A stretch of DNA of 23,042 bases from the NCBI GenBank assembly GCA_005786775.1, contig SYDD01000222.1, positions 1 to 23,042 of the forward strand, given 5' to 3'. Each line of letters opens with the position of its first letter. The first letter of the stretch is position 1. The notes under the pieces are model-generated. The model was not told the DNA's origin, searched no databases, and saw only the letters and a list, made by a program, of their open reading frames with translations. Below, piece after piece: positions 14,758 to 20,747 of the stretch. Made by a program: the position numbers and the translations under genes. Source of the DNA: Opitutaceae bacterium (GTDB lineage Bacteria; Verrucomicrobiota; Verrucomicrobiia; Opitutales; Opitutaceae).

Positions 14758-15453
14758 TCAGGCGGGGCCGTCCGCGACCACCGCGCCCCCGCGCAGGCGG
14801 AGGATCCGGCCGCAGAGCCGGGCGAGCTCCAGGTCGTGCGTCACCAGTACGAGGGTCGTACCCCGCTCGTGGTTGAGCCCGAAAATGAGCTCGGTCATCG
14901 CCTGCGCCGTCGCGCCGTCGAGGTTCCCGGTGGGTTCATCGCAGAAGAGGATGCGCGGGCGGTTGATGAAGGCACGGGCGAGGGCCACGCGCTGCTGTTC
15001 ACCGCCGGAGAGCTGGACCGGGTAGTGCTCGTGCCGCTCGCCGAGGCCGACGCGAGCGAGAAGCTCCCTGGCCTCGGTCTCGGCCGCCGCGCCGCCCTCC
15101 CCGCGCAGTTCCAGGGGTACTAGGACGTTCTCCAGGGCGGTCAGGGTCGGCACGAGCTGGAAGTTCTGGAACACGAAGCCGACGTGGGCGTTGCGCACCC
15201 GCGCCCGCTCGTCCTCCCCCAACCCGCCAATCGCCGTCCCCGCCAGCTCCACCTCCCCGGAGGACGGCCGATCCAGCCCCGCACACAGACCGAGCAGGGT
15301 GGTCTTGCCGCTCCCGCTCGGCCCGACGATCGCGAGGCTCGCGCCCGACGCCAAGGAAAAGCTCACCTCTTGGAGGACCGTCAGCCGCCGGCCCCCAGCC
15401 ACGCCGTAGGATCGGGTCAGCCGCTCGACTTTCAGCATCGTCTGGCCGTTCAT
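14758..15453 (-). CDS. ybbA: ABC transporter ATPase, YbbA/LolD-like
   Basis: A 231-residue ATP-binding subunit that powers the FtsX-family permease encoded directly downstream. It has Walker A GPSGSGKTT (44-52), the Q-loop VFQNFQLVP, signature LSGGEQQRVALARA, Walker B ILFCDEPTGNLD, and the switch histidine in LVLVTHDLELA. These match the YbbA/LolD/MacB class. The ATG at 15453 (MNGQT) or the one five codons later (MLKVERL) is the start; the longer open frame upstream overlaps the divergent tesA gene and is a shadow. The gene lies back to back with tesA, the same neighbourhood as tesA-ybbA-ybbP in E. coli, which supports the YbbA label over LolD. Confidence 0.93.
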   Translation of the reverse strand: MNGQTMLKVERLTRSYGVAGGRRLTVLQEVSFSLASGASLAIVGPSGSGKTTLLGLCAGLDRPSSGEVELAGTAIGGLGEDERARVRNAHVGFVFQNFQLVPTLTALENVLVPLELRGEGGAAAETEARELLARVGLGERHEHYPVQLSGGEQQRVALARAFINRPRILFCDEPTGNLDGATAQAMTELIFGLNHERGTTLVLVTHDLELARLCGRILRLRGGAVVADGPA

Positions 15454-15493
15454 TGGCGGCCACGAAACACACGCCCGGACCGAACGCCAGCCG
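15454..15493. promoter_or_regulatory. Short divergent region between ybbA and tesA
   Basis: Only 40 bp separate the two divergent starts, so the promoters must overlap each other or the coding regions. TGGCG (15454-15458) and CGCCA (about 15484-15488) form an interrupted inverted repeat. No clear promoter boxes are visible. Confidence 0.25.
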
Positions 15494-16168
15494 ATGACGA
15501 AGATGAACTGCCCCGCCCCAGCCCGCCGTCGCCTGCTCACCCGCGGGCTCCTGGTCGCCTGCGCCCTCCTCACCCCCTCCCTGCCCGCGGCCGCCCCAGC
15601 GGCCGGCGCGCGCACCGTGGTCTTCCTTGGGGACAGCCTGACCGCCGGCTACGGCCTCGCCGAGCCGGGCAGCGAGGCCTACCCCGCGCTGATCGCCGAA
15701 CGCCTCCGTGCCGCGGGCGCGCCGTGGAAGGTGGTCAACGCGGGGATCAGCGGCGACACCACCGCCGGCGGCCTGCGCCGGATCGACTGGACGCTGCGCT
15801 CGCCCGTCGACGTCCTCGTGGTGGCCCTCGGGGCGAACGACGGCCTGCGCGGCGTGGATCCCAAGGTCACCGCCGCCAACCTGCGGGGTATCATCGAGCG
15901 CGCCCGGGCGCGCAATCCCGCGGTGAAGATCCTCCTTGCCGGGATGCAGCTCCCGCCCGAGCTCGGCGCCGCGCACACCACGGCGTTTGCCCGCGTGTTC
16001 CCGGAGGTCGCGGCCGCCACCGGCGCGGTCCTCGTGCCTTTCCTCCTCGAGGGCGTCGGCGGCGACCCCGCGCTCAACCTCGGCGACCGCATCCACCCCA
16101 ACGCCGCGGGCCACGCGGTCATGGCAGCCACCGTCTGGCCCCACCTCAAACCCCTCCTTGCCTTATGA
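15494..16168 (+). CDS. tesA: SGNH hydrolase, TesA-like arylesterase/thioesterase
   Basis: A 224-residue GDSL/SGNH esterase, exported by a signal peptide (RRRLLTRGLLVACALLTPSLPAAA; twin or triple Arg before a hydrophobic stretch, Sec or Tat). The four family blocks are present: FLGDSLTAGYGL with nucleophile Ser48, GISGDTT with Gly87, GAND with Asn115, and GDRIHPNAAGH with Asp198 and His201. These match the E. coli TesA class, which hydrolyses acyl thioesters and aryl or lipid esters in the periplasm. The ATG at 15494 is used; an ATG three codons later is equally possible. It diverges from ybbA-ybbP and its stop overlaps the start of the epimerase gene by 4 bp (ATGA). Confidence 0.92.
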   Translation: MTKMNCPAPARRRLLTRGLLVACALLTPSLPAAAPAAGARTVVFLGDSLTAGYGLAEPGSEAYPALIAERLRAAGAPWKVVNAGISGDTTAGGLRRIDWTLRSPVDVLVVALGANDGLRGVDPKVTAANLRGIIERARARNPAVKILLAGMQLPPELGAAHTTAFARVFPEVAAATGAVLVPFLLEGVGGDPALNLGDRIHPNAAGHAVMAATVWPHLKPLLAL

Positions 16169-17196
16169 ACCTGCTCCTCCTCGGCGGCACGGGCGTCATT
16201 AGCACTGCCTGCACCCACCTTGCCCTCGAGCGCGGCCACGCGGTCACGCTCCTCACCCGCTCCGGCCGCAGCCTGCCCCCAGGCGCCCGCGCGTTGCAAG
16301 CCGACATCACCGATCCGCGGGCGGCCGCCGCCGCGCTCGCGGGGCACCGCTGGGACGCCGTCGTGGACTTCCTCGCGTACGACGCCGCGGCGATCGAGGC
16401 GCGCCTAGCTCTCTTCCGCGGGACCACCGCGCAGTACGTCTTCATCAGCACCGCCAGCGCCTACCGCAAGCCGCCGGCCCGCGCCGTGATCACCGAGGAC
16501 ACGCCGTTGGAAAACCCCTTCTGGGAGTATTCGCGGCTGAAGATCGCCGCCGAGGCCCGCCTCACCCGCGCGGGCCGTGAGGAGGGTTTCCCTTACACCA
16601 TCGTCCGGCCGTCGCTCACCTATGGTGACACTGTCTTTCCGCTCGCGCTCAACTGCTGGACGAAAAGCTTCACCAACATCGCCCGGCTCCGCGCCGGCAA
16701 GGGGTTGATCGTCCCCGGCGACGGGCTCACCCCCTGGACCATCACCCACAACTCCGACTTCGCGCAGGGCCTGCTGGGCCTGCTCGGCCACCCCGGCGCC
16801 CTCGGCGAGGCGTTCCACATCACCTCCGAGGAGGCCCCGACCTGGAACGAGCTCTACACCCTCACCGCGGCAGCCGCCGGCGTCGACCGCCCGCGCCTCG
16901 TGCACATCCCCTCCGACTTCATCACCGCGTGCCTGCCCGAGTACACCGGCACGCTCTTCGGCGACAAGGCCAACCCCGCCCTCTTCGACCTGACCAAGCT
17001 CCGCCGGCTCGTGCCCGGGTACGCGCCCAAGGTCCCCTTCCGCGAGGGAATCGCACGCACGCTCCGCTGGTTCGAGGCCGACCCGGCCCGCCAGGGCATC
17101 GACGCGGAGGTGGGTGCAAAATGGGACCGTCTGATCGCCGCCTACGAGCGCGGACTGGCCGCCGCGCGCGCGGAATTCCCGCCCCGAAAGCCCTGA
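16165..17196 (+). CDS. NAD-dependent epimerase/dehydratase family protein
   Basis: A 343-residue extended short-chain dehydrogenase-like protein of the NAD-dependent epimerase group. The nucleotide-binding loop at the start is LLLLGGTGVIS, with Ser13 in place of the usual last Gly of GGTGxxG. The adenine/acidic position DITD (47-50) and the central strand WDAVVDFLAYD follow. The catalytic region has FISTASAY and WEYSRLKIAAE, where Tyr122 and Lys126 form the YxxxK pair. VRPSLTYGD and the C-terminal substrate domain follow. The start ATG at 16165 lies in a 4-bp overlap with tesA, so it is co-transcribed with it. A very long open frame reaching back to 15184 in this same frame is not coding upstream of 16165. 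The sugar or other substrate cannot be inferred; similar proteins are often annotated as nucleoside-sugar epimerases or isoflavone-reductase-like. Confidence 0.88.
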   Translation: MNLLLLGGTGVISTACTHLALERGHAVTLLTRSGRSLPPGARALQADITDPRAAAAALAGHRWDAVVDFLAYDAAAIEARLALFRGTTAQYVFISTASAYRKPPARAVITEDTPLENPFWEYSRLKIAAEARLTRAGREEGFPYTIVRPSLTYGDTVFPLALNCWTKSFTNIARLRAGKGLIVPGDGLTPWTITHNSDFAQGLLGLLGHPGALGEAFHITSEEAPTWNELYTLTAAAAGVDRPRLVHIPSDFITACLPEYTGTLFGDKANPALFDLTKLRRLVPGYAPKVPFREGIARTLRWFEADPARQGIDAEVGAKWDRLIAAYERGLAAARAEFPPRKP

Positions 17197-17201
17197 ACCC
17201 C

Positions 17202-17224
17202 GGCGCGACGCAGTCTCAAGCGCC
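17202..17224. terminator. Weak hairpin between convergent epimerase and TIR genes
   Basis: GGCGC (17202-17206) and GCGCC (17220-17224) could pair around a 13-base loop in the 19-bp gap and the end of the TIR gene. The TIR stop codon (17218-17216) is in the loop. The stem is short and could be chance in GC-rich DNA. Confidence 0.25.
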
Positions 17225-18457
17225 ACCCGGCGGCGGCGAGCGCAGGAACTCCTCGAGGCGGTCGAAGGACGCCCCGAAGTAGGCGTGCGAATAGACGACC
17301 GCGTTGAGGCCGGCGAGGCGCGCTACCTCCGGAGGCAGGTCGGCCCCGGTCGGAAACTGGAATCCTTCCGCCACCAGCGGGACAATGCGCCGTCCGTGCC
17401 GGACCGCGTGGGCGATCTCGCGCCGCAGCCAGTCGTCCGGATCCCCGCATCGGTCAAGGGACCCCGCGGCCAGCACGAGCACAAAGTTCGGCGCCGCCTC
17501 GATCTCCCGCAGCAGCCGCGCGTCAAATCGACCAGCGCCAACATCGTCCACGTCGAGGAAGCAGGGATAGCCCCGGCGCTCGAGTTCCATCCGGACCACC
17601 CGCGCGAGGTCGGAAGCGCCATCGCGGCGGTAACTGATGAACACCCGGCGCTGCCGCCCCGGGCGCAGGAAAGGGAAGGCGGTGTCGGTCCAATGCGGCC
17701 CCGGGCCGGCCGGCCCAGGATCGACCGGCGGCACGGAGGCGCGCGACGCCGGCCACTCCTCCGGGTACCACGCGCGGCTCCAGCGCACGGCGAGAGCGAA
17801 GGCCAGCCCAGCGACCGCCACCCCCATCGCCAGGCCGGGCAGCCACGTGAGGCCGAGAAAAAATGAGGCGGCACCCGCCAGCAGGCCCAAGCACAGCACG
17901 ACGTGCCGCCAGCGCGCCCGCACGGCGTAGGCCACGATCACCACCACGGCGGCCAGCGCCGCGTGGAGGCTGGGAAACCCGTCGTCAGCACTGCTCCAGA
18001 GCCGCGCAGCGCGGATCCAGCCCTCGCCCAGGCGATCCGACAGGAGCATCGCCCCCGAACCTGGGAAGGCCCAGCGCTCCGGAACCGGCAGGAGGAGGTG
18101 AAACGGGAGCGCGAGCGCGTAAGCCGCGACGAGCGAGCCGACGAATAACCGCAGCGGCCGCGCCGAGGGTGCCTGGAACCAGACCCACAGGGCCCCGGCG
18201 AGCAGCGCGGGCTGGAGCAGGTAATAGGCTCCCGTCAGCGCAACGACGACCCATCGTGGCACCGCCTCGGCCTCGCTGAAATCAAGCGCCCCCTCTAGTT
18301 CCTGCAGGGCCTGCGCCACCCGGTGCCCCAACGCGTAGGCTTCCGGGCTTAGGCGCGCGGCCTCCGCCTGCGCCTGGGCCAGCGCCGCCACCGCGACCAG
18401 CAACGGGAGCAGCAGCAGCCCGCCCCGCGTCCGGAGGAGTTCGCGCAGTCCCCTCAT
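17216..18457 (-). CDS. Six-pass PAP2-like membrane protein fused to SARM1-like TIR domain
   Basis: A 413-residue fusion. The N-terminal half has about six membrane helices (about 12-30, 69-92, 102-123, 162-180, 185-202, 205-225) and carries DDGFPSLHAALA with His165, the second motif of PAP2/Aur1-type phosphatases and inositolphosphotransferases. The third motif, normally with a catalytic His and an Asp (as in GxHYLxD), reads GLTWLPG, so both residues are missing. After a Pro-rich linker (231-268) comes a TIR domain (about 270-406): VFISYRR, FLDVDDVGAGRFD, NFVLVL, GSLDRC, DDWLRREI with Glu347, GRRIVPLVAEGF and VVYSHAY. This order closely follows human SARM1 from memory, and Glu347 sits at the catalytic NADase glutamate. 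Six helices put the TIR in the cytoplasm. The ATG overlaps the stop of the PhnD-like gene by 4 bp. NAD+ cleavage triggered through the membrane domain is inferred. Confidence 0.88.
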   Translation of the reverse strand: MRGLRELLRTRGGLLLLPLLVAVAALAQAQAEAARLSPEAYALGHRVAQALQELEGALDFSEAEAVPRWVVVALTGAYYLLQPALLAGALWVWFQAPSARPLRLFVGSLVAAYALALPFHLLLPVPERWAFPGSGAMLLSDRLGEGWIRAARLWSSADDGFPSLHAALAAVVVIVAYAVRARWRHVVLCLGLLAGAASFFLGLTWLPGLAMGVAVAGLAFALAVRWSRAWYPEEWPASRASVPPVDPGPAGPGPHWTDTAFPFLRPGRQRRVFISYRRDGASDLARVVRMELERRGYPCFLDVDDVGAGRFDARLLREIEAAPNFVLVLAAGSLDRCGDPDDWLRREIAHAVRHGRRIVPLVAEGFQFPTGADLPPEVARLAGLNAVVYSHAYFGASFDRLEEFLRSPPPGGA

Positions 18458-20115
18458 CGCGGCGGCCCACCCGGCCGACGCACCAGAGTCCAGAGCGCTA
18501 GCACGGCGGCCAGCACCGCTAGGATCACCACCACGGAGGTGCCCAGCCGGAACAGGAAGGTGTCTGGCACCGGCCGTACCAGTGCAACCCGGTAGGCCGT
18601 ACTGCCGAGGGGATCGAGGTCGAGGCGCGTGCTATCACCCCGCCGGGGAAAACCCTCGGCCTTGAGCCGGAAGGCGTGGAAGTCACCCACCGCGACCTCA
18701 GTGAGGAACGGCGAGCCGACCGCACGATCGTTGTTCACGGGATCGTTCCAAACCACCCGCACGGCCGGCAGCCTCGTCCCGGGCGGCAGCCCGAACCGCA
18801 CGTCGCGCAGAATGGTCGGGGTGCGGTCGTCAAAGCTCCAGACCTCGCGCAGGCGATGCATCCGGTTCGACAGACAGTCCTCGAGCCGGCCCACGAGACT
18901 CTCGGGGTCATCGCGGCGGTGGCTCAGGTGGAATTCCTGCGGCGGGAGGCCAAAGTCGGGATACTCGCTGGTGAGCACCACCGCGTCATCGCGCGCCCGA
19001 CGGAGGGTCCAGAGGACGTCGAAGTGCTTGTGAAAATCCTCGTCGTAGAGGGTGAACTCGGTGCCCGCGAGGAGCACGGCCTGCCGCGCGGCCTCGAGCA
19101 GGGCTGGATCCGGCGGCGCGTCGCCCGCGGGTCCGCGGATCTTGATCGGCACCGGGGGCGGTCCACCCCGCGTCTGCCGGCGCAGGGTCGCCAACGCCCG
19201 CCGCGCCTCGGGGGCCGCGTTAAAGTCCTGCCAGCGCAGAACGTCGCCCACGCCGATCTCCCCGGACCGCATCGCCCGCACGCCCGCCGTGAGCCGCTCC
19301 CGCAGGCCCCGGTCCGCGCCGGAAGACAGCACCAGCAGGTCATTCGGCGCAGGAAACGGCAGCGGAACAAAGAGCAGGTCCGGGTCGTCCGCGAAGCGCG
19401 CCCTCACGCCGTCCCAGACCGCCGCCAGTTCCGCCCCGCCTTCCCGGACCAGTCCGACCAGTTCCGCCGCGCTGCGCCCACCCGCGGGTTGCTCGGCCCG
19501 GATAAAGGTGTGCCGCTGGTCAGGGCCGTTCGGGCCGGAGCCGGTGTGGACGCCGGCGCGCCGGAAAAAAGCCGCGGGCAGCACATAGCCGGAGGTGCTG
19601 AACTTGTGCGGATAAACAAAGCGGGCCGGCTCCGTCCGCTCCCGCAGCCAGCGGAGCAACGCGTCCGGATCCGCGGTCCGCACACCCGCGCCGCGCCGCA
19701 ACACCAGATGGCTCAGCCGCGTAGTGTCCGGACCGCGCGGGCTGACCGCGATGGCCACGACGTCGAGGTTGGCCCCGAGCATCTCGGCGGCGAGATAGAC
19801 GAACGGCGTGACCCGCGCGAGGAGCGGGCCTTGCCGCCGCGCATCCCACCCAGCCAGCAGCTCCACCGCAGCGCCGTGGTCGAGGTCACGCGGCTCGAAG
19901 CGGAGGCCATCGCGGGCCCGCAGGTACTCGCGCAGCCGCTCGTCGGCCCGCGCGGTCTCGGCGTCCAGGGCCACCCCCGCGAAGGTCAGGGTGGTCTCCG
20001 CCGCCCCTGCCGGCAGGAGCGGCACCAGGATAAGGAGCGCCCCGCGGAGGCACCGGCGGAGCGCGCCCCGGCCCAGGTGGCCGGCGGACAGGAAGGCGGC
20101 GAGCAGGCGCGACAT
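18454..20115 (-). CDS. Membrane-anchored PhnD-like solute-binding protein
   Basis: A 553-residue protein. After a basic N-region and hydrophobic signal (GALLILVPLLPAGAAE, about 25-40) it has a type 2 periplasmic-binding fold of the PhnD/transferrin-like group (about 41-310): the LTFAGVALD first strand, VTPFVYLAAEML, HLVLRRGAGV, and the KFSTSGYVLPAAFFRRAG signature around 171-188. No ABC permease or ATPase accompanies it. Residues about 345-515 form a further domain I do not recognise (EFTLYDEDFHKHFD, SEYPDFGL, WSFDDRTPTILRDVRFGL). A single C-terminal helix (522-545, SVVVILAVLAAVLALW) followed by RR would anchor it in the inner membrane with the binding domain outside. I chose the ATG at 20115; in-frame starts at 20217 and 20229 would give an unusual leader. 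Its stop overlaps the TIR gene start by 4 bp. A receptor role for the TIR partner is inferred. Confidence 0.82.
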   Translation of the reverse strand: MSRLLAAFLSAGHLGRGALRRCLRGALLILVPLLPAGAAETTLTFAGVALDAETARADERLREYLRARDGLRFEPRDLDHGAAVELLAGWDARRQGPLLARVTPFVYLAAEMLGANLDVVAIAVSPRGPDTTRLSHLVLRRGAGVRTADPDALLRWLRERTEPARFVYPHKFSTSGYVLPAAFFRRAGVHTGSGPNGPDQRHTFIRAEQPAGGRSAAELVGLVREGGAELAAVWDGVRARFADDPDLLFVPLPFPAPNDLLVLSSGADRGLRERLTAGVRAMRSGEIGVGDVLRWQDFNAAPEARRALATLRRQTRGGPPPVPIKIRGPAGDAPPDPALLEAARQAVLLAGTEFTLYDEDFHKHFDVLWTLRRARDDAVVLTSEYPDFGLPPQEFHLSHRRDDPESLVGRLEDCLSNRMHRLREVWSFDDRTPTILRDVRFGLPPGTRLPAVRVVWNDPVNNDRAVGSPFLTEVAVGDFHAFRLKAEGFPRRGDSTRLDLDPLGSTAYRVALVRPVPDTFLFRLGTSVVVILAVLAAVLALWTLVRRPGGPPR

Positions 20116-20284
20116 GGAGAGGCTGGCCGGAGGGAAAGCCGCCGGCCGGGCGCTGGCGAGCGGATTGTCGGACGTTCTACGGCGGAAAATACCCTGCTGA
20201 ATTCCCGACCCGCTCATGGCGGAAAGCACCGTGGTGTGGTAACCTCCCTGAGCCCGGGCCGGCTGGCCCTAGGTGCTTCCGGTC
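20116..20284. promoter_or_regulatory. Divergent region upstream of PhnD-like/TIR operon
   Basis: About 170 bp between the receptor gene and the frameshifted small gene. It contains AT-richer runs, GGATTGTCGGACGTTCTACGG and GCGGAAAATACC (about 20161-20192), which could hold the promoter of the - strand operon. If so, the start at 20115 is favoured over those at 20217 and 20229. CACC/GGTG arms at 20228-20237 are short. No recognised operator. Confidence 0.35.
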
Positions 20285-20538
20285 ATGACCAAGCCGCTGC
20301 CCCCGTTTCCCGAGTACGATCGCCGGGGCTGGCTGGAGCGCCAAGTCTTCGAGCTCACTCGCGGCTGTCCGGTCGATCACGGCAACCGCCCTTCTGCCCG
20401 CTGCACGGGCTACGCCCGGAGGACGAGGATTTCCGCCGGCGCTGGATCCACGCCCTCTCCGACGCCGAATTGGAATACCTCGCGCGCTACCACTCCTGCT
20501 GCCTCCGCGTGCGCACCTCCCCTCCCCCGTCCGCGTGA
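20285..20538 (+). pseudogene. Small Cys-rich protein gene broken by a frameshift
   Basis: The first frame starts at ATG 20285 (MTKPLPPFPEYDRRGWLERQ) and reads protein-like through VFELTRGCPVDHGNRP. From about base 20391 the protein-like signal moves to another frame, giving FCPLHGLRPEDEDFRRRW, then ALSDAELEYLARYHSCCLRVR, with a TGA at 20536-20538. One extra base in the CCC run at 20389-20391 would join the halves into a protein of about 84 residues with Cys pairs (GCPVDHGN, FCPLHG, SCCLR), perhaps metal-binding. The first frame read on becomes low-complexity Ser/Pro/Thr. A stable hairpin with the TGA in its loop marks this stop as a true gene end. It is either a real frameshift mutation or a one-base sequencing error. 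Function unknown; I have a weak memory of similar short verrucomicrobial hypotheticals. Confidence 0.6.
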
Positions 20539-20572
20539 GCGGACAAGCGCGCCGCCAGGGCGGACCCGCGCT
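20529..20572. terminator. Two hairpins between convergent small genes
   Basis: The first is GTCCGC (20529-20534) with GCGGAC (20539-20544), a perfect 6-bp stem whose loop GTGA contains the TGA of the frameshifted gene. The second is AGCGCGCCGC (20546-20555) with GCGG (20560-20563) and CGCGCT (20567-20572), interrupted by a 3-base bulge, and it touches the stop codon of the - strand small ORF. Together they look like a bidirectional terminator. Confidence 0.5.
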
Positions 20573-20715
20573 CAGGACTTGCGCTTCGCCTTCGCCGTCG
20601 GCGCCGGGATCGGTTTCCGCAGCACGATGGGCACCGCGTTGGCCTGCGGGCGCCCCGGCGTGCTCCGACCCTGATCCACGAGGCGCTGGAGCAGCGCCTC
20701 CAGCTCAGCCACCAC
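20572..20715 (-). CDS. Small basic hypothetical protein after tsaD
   Basis: A short open frame of about 47 residues from a GTG at 20715, or 59 from a CTG at 20751 that would overlap the tsaD stop as CTGA. It reads VVAELEALLQRLVDQGRS, then QANAVPIVLRKPIP and a basic tail TAKAKRKS. A leading amphipathic helix followed by a Pro/Lys tail is visible, with no known domain. It lies directly after tsaD on the same strand, and its stop meets a hairpin shared with a convergent gene, which suggests a real gene end. I do not recognise it. The long open frame reaching back through tsaD is a shadow. It could be a chance ORF. Confidence 0.4.
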   Translation of the reverse strand: MVAELEALLQRLVDQGRSTPGRPQANAVPIVLRKPIPAPTAKAKRKS

Positions 20716-20747
20716 CTCCGGACTTCGCGCGGCGCCCCCGCTCCCGC

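Noticed and set aside
13188..14876. A 562-codon open frame on + opposite the YbbP-like permease
   Set aside because: Ser/Arg/Ala-rich shadow with no motifs; the - strand encodes clear FtsX helices.
15184..16164. A very long + strand open frame leading into the epimerase gene
   Set aside because: Its sequence is Arg/Pro-rich low complexity and overlaps ybbA and tesA, which have clear family motifs. Only the part from ATG 16165 is coding.
20385..20395. Programmed ribosomal frameshift in the small Cys-rich gene
   Set aside because: No recognised slippery heptamer is present at the junction; a missing base in a C run is simpler.
18676..20538. A 620-codon open frame on + opposite the PhnD-like gene
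   Set aside because: Composition is Arg/Pro/His-rich without domains; it is antisense to a gene with a signal peptide, binding fold and anchor. Only its last part (after about 20391) is real, as the second half of the frameshifted gene.
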